NCBI RefSeq assembly: GCF_002900975.1
Contig: NZ_PJON01000002.1
Coordinates: forward strand, 248,001-312,000
DNA from: Tabrizicola aquatica
GTDB lineage: Bacteria; Pseudomonadota; Alphaproteobacteria; Rhodobacterales; Rhodobacteraceae
DNA length: 64,000 nt
Direction: 5' to 3'
Shown piece by piece: positions 28,085-36,289 of this stretch. The notes under the pieces were generated by a model. It was not told the origin of the DNA and made no database searches. It worked only from the letters and a program-made list of their open reading frames with translations. Numbering within the stretch: position 1 is the first letter of the stretch; each line of letters begins with the position of its first letter. Made by a program: the position numbers and the translations under genes.

Positions 28085-30163
28085 ATGGGACTTGGCGCAG
28101 TTGTGCAAGATGATGATGATCCGGTTGCCGAGCACGGCGTTCCGGACGTGGTGGCACAGCCTGAGGTCGCGCTGACGCGCAACTTCCCGGGGTTGGGCCG
28201 CATTGCAGATTCGATCCAGCAGTTCGAGGATGTGCTGCGCGACTTCGTCACGATGTCGGACCCCGACACGTCGAAGAAGGTCACCCGCATCCTGCAGCAG
28301 GTGCGCGAGGTCGAACCCTCGGTCACCGTGATCGGACAGATCAAGGCGGGCAAGACCAGCCTGATCAACGCGATGATCGGCGCGCCGGGGCTGTTGCCGA
28401 CGGACGTGAACCCCTGGACCTCGGTCGTCACGTCGCTGCACATCAACACCCCCACGCCCGAGTTGAACGTGCGGGCGAAGTTCAAGTTCTTCGACCATGC
28501 CGAATGGGACAAGCTGGTGTCGAACGGCGGCCGGATCGGCCAGCTGGCGGCCCGCGCCGGTGCGGATGACGAGTTGGAGAAGCTGCGCCTGCAGGTCGTG
28601 CAGATGCGCGAGAAGGCGCAGGCCCGGCTGGGCCGCAAGTTCGAGCTGCTGCTGGGCACCGAACACCGCTATGGCACGGTCGATGATTCGCTGCTGCGCC
28701 GCTATGTCTGCGTCGGCGACGATGAGGCGGCGGGGGCCGACCAGGGCCGCTTTACCGACATCACCAAGTCGGCCGACCTGTATATCGAACGCGGCGACAT
28801 TCCGATCATGCTGTGCGTGCGCGACACGCCCGGCGTGAACGACACGTTCATGATGCGCGAGCAGATCACGATCAACGCGGTCCGCGACAGCCGGTCCTGT
28901 ATCGTTGTGCTGTCCGCACACCAGGCGCTGACGACGATGGACATGGCGCTGATCCGCCTGATCGCGCACCGCCAAAGCCGCGAGATCATCATCTTCGTCA
29001 ACCGGATCGACGAACTGCCCGACCCGGCGAACCAGGTGCCGGAAATCCACCGCTCGATCCTGGAGACGCTGGAAAAGAACAACGCGCCGCAGGATATCGA
29101 CATCATCTACGGCTCGGCCCATTGGGCTAACGCGGTGCTGGACGGCAAGATCGACGAGATGACCGACGACTCGACCGAGTCGGCGATCAACTGGACCCGC
29201 GCCGCCTTTGCCGACAAGATGGCGGAATGGTCGGCGGAACAGCTGGTCTGGCATGCCTCGGGTGTGCCGGCGCTGCTGGATGCCCTGGGCCAGCGCATGT
29301 ACGAAGGCCCGGTCCACGAGGCGCTGCAGAAATCGGCGCGGCAGGCGCTGAACCTGGCGCAGTCGCTGGACGTGGTGGACCAGGTCCGCATCCTGGAATC
29401 CGACGGCCAGCTTGACCGGACCATGACGGCCGAACAGCTGGACGCCGAACTGCGCAAGATCGAGATCGCCGCGCTGGAAAAGCTGACCGCGCTGACCGAT
29501 GTGGCCTGCAAGGATTTCACCAACCGCATCGACCAAAGCTATGAGCGGTTCCTGGAACGTGCGACCAACAGCCTGATCGAACATCTTCAGGCCAATGGCG
29601 AAGATGCGACCTGGCATTACAGCCCGCTGGGCCTTCGGATGCTCTTGTCGTCCAGCTATCAGGTCGTGCTGAAGAAGATGCACGGCATCGCGGCCGAGGT
29701 GAACAACGAGACCGCGGTTCGGATTGCCGATCTGTACGGCAAGACCTTCTCGATCACGGTCGAGGGGTTCAAGATCGAGACGCCGGTCGTGTCCTACATC
29801 CCGCCACCGATCAACCTGGGCCAGACCATCGCGCTGGACCTTCAGGTCAGCTGGTGGAAGGGCTGGTGGCAGCGCCGCCGGGGTTACAAGGCCTTTGCGC
29901 AGGACTTCTACAAGCTGATCCGCGCGGAAACCGATCCGATCATCAACGACCTCAAGACCATCCAGATTGGCCTGTTCCGCGAGCGGACGCAGAACACCCT
30001 GCGCGACTTCTTGCAGGAACAGCGGGAACTGCTGATGAGCGCGCTGGCCAGCTCGGAAATCTCGATGGACGAGATGAAAGAGCTGTTCGGGGTGAATGCC
30101 TGGGAAGACCGGCAGGAATGCATCGCCTCAATCCTGGATGAACTGGGCGTCTACGCCGACTGA
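28085..30163 (+). CDS. dynamin-like GTPase
   Basis: 692 residues from the ATG at 28085, which GAGGGG precedes; an in-frame GTG at 28079 is less likely. G1 GQIKAGKTS is at 84-92, a G2 Thr in the DVNPWTSVVT region, G3 DTPG at 247-250 and G4 NRID at 306-309. A long helical C-terminal part (about 380-692) follows, as in bacterial dynamin-like proteins. It contains amphipathic segments (around the Trp-rich VSWWKGWWQRRRGYK stretch) that could bind membrane. All GTPase motifs are intact. A 134-bp gap separates it from the preceding gene, and 33 bp from the following GTPase. Confidence 0.85.
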   Translation: MGLGAVVQDDDDPVAEHGVPDVVAQPEVALTRNFPGLGRIADSIQQFEDVLRDFVTMSDPDTSKKVTRILQQVREVEPSVTVIGQIKAGKTSLINAMIGAPGLLPTDVNPWTSVVTSLHINTPTPELNVRAKFKFFDHAEWDKLVSNGGRIGQLAARAGADDELEKLRLQVVQMREKAQARLGRKFELLLGTEHRYGTVDDSLLRRYVCVGDDEAAGADQGRFTDITKSADLYIERGDIPIMLCVRDTPGVNDTFMMREQITINAVRDSRSCIVVLSAHQALTTMDMALIRLIAHRQSREIIIFVNRIDELPDPANQVPEIHRSILETLEKNNAPQDIDIIYGSAHWANAVLDGKIDEMTDDSTESAINWTRAAFADKMAEWSAEQLVWHASGVPALLDALGQRMYEGPVHEALQKSARQALNLAQSLDVVDQVRILESDGQLDRTMTAEQLDAELRKIEIAALEKLTALTDVACKDFTNRIDQSYERFLERATNSLIEHLQANGEDATWHYSPLGLRMLLSSSYQVVLKKMHGIAAEVNNETAVRIADLYGKTFSITVEGFKIETPVVSYIPPPINLGQTIALDLQVSWWKGWWQRRRGYKAFAQDFYKLIRAETDPIINDLKTIQIGLFRERTQNTLRDFLQEQRELLMSALASSEISMDEMKELFGVNAWEDRQECIASILDELGVYAD

Positions 30164-30196
30164 GCAACGGCAAAGGCACGAAAAGGACCCTGAAGA

Positions 30197-31141
30197 ATGC
30201 CCCTCACCCGCAAACCCCGCATCGCCATCATGGGCGAGTTCAGCTCGGGCAAAAGCACATTGTGCAACGTGCTGATGGGCGCGCGGCCGCTGCTGGAGAA
30301 GGTGACGGCCACCCAGCTGCCGCCGGTGTGGATCTCGTACGGGCCGGACGATGCCTATACGATGGGGCTGGACGGACAGGCCTATGACCTAGACCTGCGC
30401 GACCTGGAACAGGTCAGCCTGGAGACGACGGAACACATCCGCATCTTCATGAAAAGCGACATCCTGCGCTATACCGACCTGATCGACATGCCGGGGATCA
30501 GCGACCCCTCGATGTCGCCCGAGGTGTGGGAGCGGATGGCGCATCTGGCCGATGGCGTGTTGTGGTGCACCCATGCGACCCAGGCCTGGCGGCAATCGGA
30601 AAGCGGGGTCTGGAACAGCTTCCCGGCCGAGATGCGGCAGAACAGCCTGCTTCTGGTGACGCGCTTCGACAAGATCCTGAACGAAAGCGACAAGGCCAAG
30701 GTGCTGAAGCGCGTCCGGCAAGAGACCGAGGGGCTGTTTGCCGACGTGTTCCCGATGTCGCTGGTGCAGGCGATGACGGCGGGCGACGACGAAGCGAAGT
30801 GGCTGGAAAGCGGCGCGCATGCCTTTACCAATGCGCTGTTCGATCTGGTGCATCGCCTGATCGACGAAGGCTTCCCCGAGCCTGGCGAAGAAGGCATGGC
30901 AATGATCCGCCCGGATGCGGCCGACTCGACCGAGGTCGGGAAAAGCCTGATCGCCCAGGCGTTCGAGCGGAAGATGGCCGTGCGCAACACCCCGATCGTG
31001 CGGGTGGCTCCGCGCCGGGTGGCCAACACGGGCGAGCGTCTGTTGCGCACCGAGCGGCCAAGCGGTGAAAGCGGTCCCACGGTGGTGTCCTTCTCGGACA
31101 TGTTCGCAGCGGCGGGCACGTCGCCGTCCAAAAGCTCGTAA
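30197..31141 (+). CDS. small dynamin-type GTPase
   Basis: 314 residues. G1 GEFSSGKS is at 13-20, a G2 Thr in ATQLPPVW, G3 DMPG at 97-100 and G4 TRFD at 155-158. It therefore keeps the GTPase core but lacks the long helical stalk of its larger neighbour. The C-terminal 70 residues are charged and probably disordered. Tandem large and small GTPases of this type are seen in bacterial dynamin pairs, where the two form hetero-oligomers; that is inference here. It is followed 18 bp later by a TTG-start gene. Confidence 0.84.
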   Translation: MPLTRKPRIAIMGEFSSGKSTLCNVLMGARPLLEKVTATQLPPVWISYGPDDAYTMGLDGQAYDLDLRDLEQVSLETTEHIRIFMKSDILRYTDLIDMPGISDPSMSPEVWERMAHLADGVLWCTHATQAWRQSESGVWNSFPAEMRQNSLLLVTRFDKILNESDKAKVLKRVRQETEGLFADVFPMSLVQAMTAGDDEAKWLESGAHAFTNALFDLVHRLIDEGFPEPGEEGMAMIRPDAADSTEVGKSLIAQAFERKMAVRNTPIVRVAPRRVANTGERLLRTERPSGESGPTVVSFSDMFAAAGTSPSKSS

Positions 31142-31159
31142 GGGGCTGGGGACCGGACC

Positions 31160-31531
31160 TTGTCAGTAAGCGAGCTTCTTGGGGGCGTGGTGAAAGCCTA
31201 TCCGCAGGCGCGGGTGGTGGCGTTTGCCGACCTGTCGTCGCGGATGATCCTGGCCAGCCAGGGCAATCAGGTGGTGACCCAGGAAAACCTGGACGCCCTG
31301 TGCGAACAGGCGCGGACCAGTTTCGACGACCCGCTGTTCTCGCTGTCGGTCGAGGCGTTTGGCGAACCCCATGCCGCGATGGTTCTGGCACTGGACGGGG
31401 TGCAAGTGTACTTGCGGTCGGAAACCGAACCGGGGGATGCCCTGGTCTGCATCTGCGATCACAGCATTGACCTTGCCGGATTTGTTGCGAAAATCCGCGA
31501 AACGCTAGAGAAGATCTCGGCCGGCACATGA
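31160..31531 (+). CDS. small roadblock/LC7-like protein
   Basis: 123 residues, read from a TTG at 31160 with GGGG upstream. Features resembling roadblock/LC7: an N-terminal ARVVAFADLSSRMILAS strand pair, a central helix with LDALCEQARTSF, and a C-terminal ALVCICDHSIDLAGFVAKI ending in a helix. Roadblock proteins partner small GTPases, which fits the two GTPases directly upstream. There is no strict motif, so the fold assignment is tentative. It is 18 bp downstream of the small GTPase gene. Confidence 0.6.
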   Translation: MSVSELLGGVVKAYPQARVVAFADLSSRMILASQGNQVVTQENLDALCEQARTSFDDPLFSLSVEAFGEPHAAMVLALDGVQVYLRSETEPGDALVCICDHSIDLAGFVAKIRETLEKISAGT

Positions 31532-31565
31532 CGGCAGCGGGACCTGGCCTGAATCGGACCGAAGA

Positions 31566-32429
31566 TTGAACAGGGGCACTCTTCCCATCGTCGCACGCCT
31601 TCAGGCGCTGCAATCGCCCGCGCGGCTGGCGCCGGGCGGCGCGCGTGTCGTGGCGGATGTGGGGCATCCCAGTCCGTTGGCCGCTCTGCTGCGCGAGGTG
31701 AACGAGACGATGCTGGCCCGGGCGCTGACCTTCGAGTCAAGCACAGGCTGCAGCATGACGGTGGACGTGGCCGGCCGTCGCGTGTTGCGGCTGGCGGGAG
31801 TGACGGGGCTGTCGGGGGCCGAGACCTGCCTTGCGGCGCCCTCGCTGGAAGATGAACACAAGGACGAGCTGATCAAGCTGTTCCAGACCGTGGCCGCACC
31901 CCGGCATGAGTTGCGGGTCATGTCCGGGCCGGTCCGGCACGATACTGACGGGCTGAGCGTCGGGATTCCCGTGGCGCTTCTGGCTGATCTTTGTCTGATC
32001 GAACTGAACGAATTCGGCGAAGCCGAACCGGAGCCACAGCCGGAACCGGAGCCCGCCCCTGCGCCGGCCGAGGATCTTGTGCTGGAAGCGGGAGACGAGG
32101 GCTTTTTGCCCGCGCTGGCGCTGCGGATGGGACCGGCACTGGCGGCATGGCTGATCGTTGGCGGCTCGGCCGACGGCCGGACCGGCGGCGCCGAAGAGAT
32201 GGTCGCGCATCTGAGCGGCTGGCTTGAGGATGAGGCCGAAGGGGTCTCGCGCCAGTTGGACATGGCCTCGCTGGTGTCGGCGGGGCCGGTCTGCATCGTG
32301 CTGGGTGCAACGCTGGTGGACGGGCACAGCATCCTGTGCGCCCGCGCCGATGGCGGCATCCTGCTGGGCGTGATCGAGGGCGATGCCTCGCACAGTCTGT
32401 TGAAAGCCTGGAACGCGGCGCGCGGCTAG
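31566..32429 (+). CDS. uncharacterised two-domain protein of the GTPase cluster
   Basis: 287 residues, read from a TTG at 31566 with a weak ribosome site, so the exact start is uncertain; the next ATG would cost about 48 residues. Two globular halves (about 20-158 and 175-287) are joined by a short Glu/Pro linker. The C-terminal half has WLIVGGSADGRTGG and ILCARADGGILLGVIEGDA, which resembles a roadblock/profilin-like beta sheet. I do not recognise a family and no catalytic motif is visible. The stop shares CTAG with the stop of the convergent ABC ATPase gene. Confidence 0.6.
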   Translation: MNRGTLPIVARLQALQSPARLAPGGARVVADVGHPSPLAALLREVNETMLARALTFESSTGCSMTVDVAGRRVLRLAGVTGLSGAETCLAAPSLEDEHKDELIKLFQTVAAPRHELRVMSGPVRHDTDGLSVGIPVALLADLCLIELNEFGEAEPEPQPEPEPAPAPAEDLVLEAGDEGFLPALALRMGPALAAWLIVGGSADGRTGGAEEMVAHLSGWLEDEAEGVSRQLDMASLVSAGPVCIVLGATLVDGHSILCARADGGILLGVIEGDASHSLLKAWNAARG

Positions 32430-33424
32430 CGCCGGCGCAGGCCGTCCGGGTCGAACTGGAACATCCGCTCGCGCTGCAGGGTCAGGTGGACCTTTTCCGA
32501 GACCGCAAAATCATGCTCGCCGAACAGCCGCACGGTCAGCAGCCCGTGCTGCGGGTTGCGGGCATAGACCAGCGTTTCGCCGCCCAGCTTTTCGACATGA
32601 CTGACCTCGGCCGGGATTTCGCCCTGGTCGCGGCTGATCGTCAGGTGTTCCGGCCGGATACCGACCTTGCCGGGCGCAAGGCCCAGGCTGGCGGCGTCAA
32701 GGAAGTTCATCTGGGGTGAACCGATGAAACCCGCGACGAAGGTGTTCGCCGGGTCATTGTACAGCTCCATCGGGCTGCCGACCTGTTCGACCTTCCCGGC
32801 GCGCAGGACGACGATCCGGTCGGCCAGGGTCATCGCCTCGACCTGGTCGTGGGTGACGTAAATCATCGTCGCCTTCAGGTCGCGGTGCAGGCGGGCGATC
32901 TCGATCCGGGTTGCCACGCGCAGGGCGGCGTCCAGGTTCGAGAGCGGTTCGTCGAACAGGAACAGCTTCGGGGTCCGCACAATGGCGCGGCCGATGGCGA
33001 CGCGCTGGCGCTGGCCGCCGGACAGCTCGGCCGGGCGCCGCTCCATCAGCGGGTCAAGGGCAAGCATCCCGGCGGCCTTGTCAGTGGCGGCGCGGATCTC
33101 GGTCTTGGGCCGACCCGCTTGTTTCAGCGCCAGGCCCATGTTGTCGCGGACGGTCAGGTGGGGGTAAAGCGCATAGCTTTGGAACACCATCGCCAGTTCG
33201 CGCTTGGCCGGGGCCACATCGTTCATCCGCTTGCCATCGACCAGGATGTCGCCGTCCGACGTATCCTCCAGCCCCGCGATCATGCGGAGAAGGGTGGACT
33301 TCCCGCAGCCCGAAGGCCCGACGAACACGCAAAACTCGCCGTCGTTCACAGTGAGGTCGACGCCCTTGATCACCTCGGTCGAGCCGAAGCTTTTGGTAAC
33401 GCCCTTAAGTTCCAGCGCGCCCAT
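32426..33424 (-). CDS. sugar ABC transporter ATPase (UgpC/MalK type)
   Basis: 332 residues. Walker A GPSGCGKST near residue 38, signature LSGGQRQRVAIGRA and Walker B LFLFDEPLSNLD are all intact, followed by a C-terminal TOBE/OB regulatory domain (about 235-332) typical of MalK/UgpC. It energises the two permeases at 34453-36209 and is the last gene of the leftward murQ operon, 9 bp after the oxidoreductase gene. Its stop overlaps the convergent gene at CTAG. Confidence 0.93.
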   Translation of the reverse strand: MGALELKGVTKSFGSTEVIKGVDLTVNDGEFCVFVGPSGCGKSTLLRMIAGLEDTSDGDILVDGKRMNDVAPAKRELAMVFQSYALYPHLTVRDNMGLALKQAGRPKTEIRAATDKAAGMLALDPLMERRPAELSGGQRQRVAIGRAIVRTPKLFLFDEPLSNLDAALRVATRIEIARLHRDLKATMIYVTHDQVEAMTLADRIVVLRAGKVEQVGSPMELYNDPANTFVAGFIGSPQMNFLDAASLGLAPGKVGIRPEHLTISRDQGEIPAEVSHVEKLGGETLVYARNPQHGLLTVRLFGEHDFAVSEKVHLTLQRERMFQFDPDGLRRR

Positions 33425-33433
33425 GCGGCCCCC

Positions 33434-34456
33434 TTACAGTTTCACGGGCTTGCCGGACCGGACGCTTTCGTCGGCGGCAAGGCAGATGGCAAGCGACTGC
33501 ACGGCATCTTCCATGTGCCGCGTCAGGTCGAGGTTTTCGGTGATCGCGCGGGCGACAAAGGCCTGCTCACGTTCACACAACTCCTGATGGCCGGGTTCGT
33601 CGGCCATCGACAGGTCCTGGTCGGGCTGGCCGACGCGGTGGACGCGGATCGTCTGGGTCGCGGTATGGGTAGAGTGATCGTCGGACCGCGCATTCTCGGG
33701 CATCTTGATCGACACGGCACCATTCGGGCTGACCACGTCCTTCACGAAAAAGGCGGTGTCCGACATCATCGGGCCCCAGCCCGCCTCATACCAGCCGACC
33801 GAGCCGTCATCGAACAGCACCTGGAAGTGGCCATAGTTATACATGTCGGGGGCGATTTCATCGGACAGGCGCAACCCCATGCCGCGCACCTCGACCGGCT
33901 TGGCGTCGGTGATCTGGCACATGACGTCAACATAGTGGACGCCGCAATCGACCAGCGGGCTGGTGGTCTGCATCAGGGTCTTGTGGACCTCCCAGGTCGG
34001 GCCTTTGGATTGCTGGTTCAGGTTCAGGCGGAACACATAGGGCCCGCCCAAGGCGCGCGCCTCGGCGATCAGGCGCATCCAGCTGGGGTGGTGGCGCAGG
34101 ATATAGCCGACGACGACCTTCGTGCCATTGGCGCGGGCCGCATCCACCACGCGGCGGGCATCCTTGACGGTCGTGGCCAGGGGCTTTTCGACAAACACAT
34201 GCGCGCCCGCCTCCATCGCGGCCACAGCATAATCGGCGTGGCTGTCGGAATAGGTAGAGATGTTCACGAGGTCCGGTTTCAACCGGGCCAAAGCGGCGTG
34301 GAAGTCCGGCTCGATCACATAGCCGTCCAACTCAGGGTCCAGCCGGGGGGTGGAGCGGTTGACCAGCCCCACCAGATCGAAGGCCGGGCTGCGGTGGTAG
34401 GCAAGGGCATGGCTGCGGCCCATGGTGCCCAGACCGGCGACAAGGGTACGGATCAT
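33434..34456 (-). CDS. Gfo/Idh/MocA-family oxidoreductase
   Basis: 340 residues from the ATG at 34456, which overlaps the permease stop as ATGA. The N-terminal Rossmann motif is VAGLGTMGRSHA, with VFVEKPLATTV as the family EKP motif near residue 95. A C-terminal alpha/beta domain with VDCGVHYVDVMCQ holds the catalytic His. These enzymes oxidise or epimerise sugars using NAD(P). Inside an amino-sugar transport operon it may process an imported derivative before MurQ/NagA steps. The substrate is unknown. Confidence 0.88.
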   Translation of the reverse strand: MIRTLVAGLGTMGRSHALAYHRSPAFDLVGLVNRSTPRLDPELDGYVIEPDFHAALARLKPDLVNISTYSDSHADYAVAAMEAGAHVFVEKPLATTVKDARRVVDAARANGTKVVVGYILRHHPSWMRLIAEARALGGPYVFRLNLNQQSKGPTWEVHKTLMQTTSPLVDCGVHYVDVMCQITDAKPVEVRGMGLRLSDEIAPDMYNYGHFQVLFDDGSVGWYEAGWGPMMSDTAFFVKDVVSPNGAVSIKMPENARSDDHSTHTATQTIRVHRVGQPDQDLSMADEPGHQELCEREQAFVARAITENLDLTRHMEDAVQSLAICLAADESVRSGKPVKL

Positions 34457-35289
34457 TTTACGGCTCCGGCAGTGATCCCGCGGATCAGTTGGCGCGAGAA
34501 GATCAGGTAAAGGACAAGGACCGGCACGATGGCCAGCGACAGCGCGGCCAGGACAGCGTTCCAGTTGGTGACGAATTGCCCGATGAACACCTGCGCGCCC
34601 AGGGTGACGGTCTTGGTATGCTCGGCCGGGGCCAGGATCAGCGGGAACCACAGGTCGTTCCAGATCGGAATCATGGTAAAGACCGCGACGGTGGCCATGG
34701 CCGGGCGCACCAGCGGCAGGACCAGGGTGAAGAAGATGCGATACTCGGACAACCCGTCGATCCGGCCGGCGTTCTTCAGGTCATGCGAGACCGATTTCAT
34801 GAACTCGGCCAGGATAAAGACGGCCAAGGGCAGCCCCTGGGCGGTATAGACCAGGATCAGCGCGGTCAGGGTGTTCACCAGGCCCGAGGCAACCATCAAC
34901 TCCAGGATCGCGACGGTGCCGAGGCGGATCGGGATCATGATGCCAAGCGCCAGGTACAGACCCATCAGCGTGTTGCCCCGGAAGCGGTATTCCGACAGCG
35001 CGAAGGCCGCCATTGCGCCGAACAGCAGGACGAAAAACAGGCTGGCGCAGGTGACGATCAGGCTGTTCTGGAAATACAGGAAGAAGTCGCCCTGTTTCAG
35101 CACCGTCTCATAGCCCACCCAGTCAAAGTTGCCGGGCACGGGCAGGGCCAGGGGATCGGCGAAGATCGCCTTGCGCGATTTGAAGCTGTTGATCACGATC
35201 ACAAAGACCGGGAACAGGGCGATCAGCGTATAGGTCAGCAGCACGGCATGGGCTGCGATGGTCCGTCCGGTGGAAGCTCGCGCGCTCAT
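34453..35289 (-). CDS. sugar ABC transporter permease (MalG type)
   Basis: 278 residues with about six helices and the cytoplasmic EAA loop DGLSEYRIFFTLVLPLVRPA near residue 180. It is the second membrane subunit of a carbohydrate importer (CUT1 family). It lies between the other permease, whose stop its ATG touches at 35289, and the oxidoreductase, which it overlaps by 4 bp. Confidence 0.92.
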   Translation of the reverse strand: MSARASTGRTIAAHAVLLTYTLIALFPVFVIVINSFKSRKAIFADPLALPVPGNFDWVGYETVLKQGDFFLYFQNSLIVTCASLFFVLLFGAMAAFALSEYRFRGNTLMGLYLALGIMIPIRLGTVAILELMVASGLVNTLTALILVYTAQGLPLAVFILAEFMKSVSHDLKNAGRIDGLSEYRIFFTLVLPLVRPAMATVAVFTMIPIWNDLWFPLILAPAEHTKTVTLGAQVFIGQFVTNWNAVLAALSLAIVPVLVLYLIFSRQLIRGITAGAVK

Positions 35290-36209
35290 CAGAACTGATA
35301 CCTCCGCAGACGGGTCTGGATGCCGAACAGATAGATGCAGACGCCGACCAGGATGATCCCGAACATCGCCCCCGCGATGGCGCTGCCCATGTAGGGGTCG
35401 CCCAGTTGCAGCTGGAAGCCAAAGAAGGTGCGGTACAGGAAGGTGCCCAGGATGTCGGTGCTGAAGTCCGGCCCGGCCAGCGCCCCCTGCGCAACGTAGA
35501 TCAGGTCGAAGGCGTTGAAATTGCCGACGAAGGTCAGGATCGAGATGATCCCGATCGCGGGCAGGATCAGCGGCAGCTTGATCTTCCAGAACTGCGACCA
35601 GCCGGTGATGCCATCCATCTCGGCGGCCTCGATCACCTCATCGGGGATACTCAGGAGGGCGGCATAGATCAGCATCATGGGGATGCCGACGAACTGCCAG
35701 ACCGAGACGAGGGCGAGGGTGGTCAGCGCATATTCCTCTTTCCCCAGCCAGGGGGCGAACAGGGATTTCAGGCCGACCGCGTCCAGCATCCCGGGCGCGA
35801 TACCCCAGATCGGCGACAGGATCAGCTTCCAGACGAAGCCGACGATCACGAAGCTAAGGATCGTGGGGATGAAGATCGCGGTGCGGTAGAAGGCGGCCAT
35901 CCGCAGGCGCGGGGTGGACAGGATCGCGGCCAGCGCGATGCCGATGGGGTTCTGGACCAGCATGTGGATCACGAAGAACCAGGTGTTGTTGCCCAAGGCG
36001 TTCCAGAAGGCGTCGGACCACAGCGCATCGCCGAACAGGGTGGCAAAGTTCTGCAAGCCCACGAAAACCCGGACACCGGCGGCGTCCTCATTCATCAGGC
36101 TTTGGGCCAGCGTCCCGAACAACGGGATGATCATCAGCGCGGTATAGACCAGCACGGCCGGGGCCAGAAACACGGCAATATGCCAACGCACGGGCTTACG
36201 CGAAGCCAT
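35289..36209 (-). CDS. sugar ABC transporter permease (MalF type)
   Basis: 306 residues with six predicted helices. The EAA loop is AAEMDGITGWSQFWKIKLPL (about residues 195-214) and the first helix is near residues 10-30. It pairs with the MalG-type permease. A strong 9-bp hairpin lies between it and the upstream binding-protein gene. Confidence 0.92.
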   Translation of the reverse strand: MASRKPVRWHIAVFLAPAVLVYTALMIIPLFGTLAQSLMNEDAAGVRVFVGLQNFATLFGDALWSDAFWNALGNNTWFFVIHMLVQNPIGIALAAILSTPRLRMAAFYRTAIFIPTILSFVIVGFVWKLILSPIWGIAPGMLDAVGLKSLFAPWLGKEEYALTTLALVSVWQFVGIPMMLIYAALLSIPDEVIEAAEMDGITGWSQFWKIKLPLILPAIGIISILTFVGNFNAFDLIYVAQGALAGPDFSTDILGTFLYRTFFGFQLQLGDPYMGSAIAGAMFGIILVGVCIYLFGIQTRLRRYQF

Positions 36210-36251
36210 GTTCGTCCCCTTTCATACTGGTGGAAATATCCCGCGGGGGGT

Positions 36252-36274
36252 CCGGGGGGCGCGAAGCCCCCCGG
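36252..36274 (-). terminator. intercistronic hairpin between binding protein and permease
   Basis: Nine-bp GC stem CCGGGGGGC/GCCCCCCGG around a 5-nt loop; on the minus strand the loop reads TTCGC. It has no T run and sits between the binding-protein stop and the first permease start. Such hairpins (as in malE-malF) usually stabilise the upstream message and lower permease expression; that is the likely role here. Confidence 0.65.
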
Positions 36275-36289
36275 TCCGACGTCTGAGGC

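Noticed and set aside
27956-29683. 575-aa open frame on the minus strand
   Set aside because: It is antisense to the dynamin-like GTPase, whose four G motifs prove the plus strand is coding.
4454-32429. Type VI secretion locus suggested by the kinase, PP2C and FHA proteins
   Set aside because: No tss structural gene (sheath, Hcp, VgrG, ClpV, TssJLM) is present anywhere in the window.
32849-34510. 553-aa open frame on the plus strand
   Set aside because: It is antisense to the ABC ATPase and the oxidoreductase, both with intact motifs.
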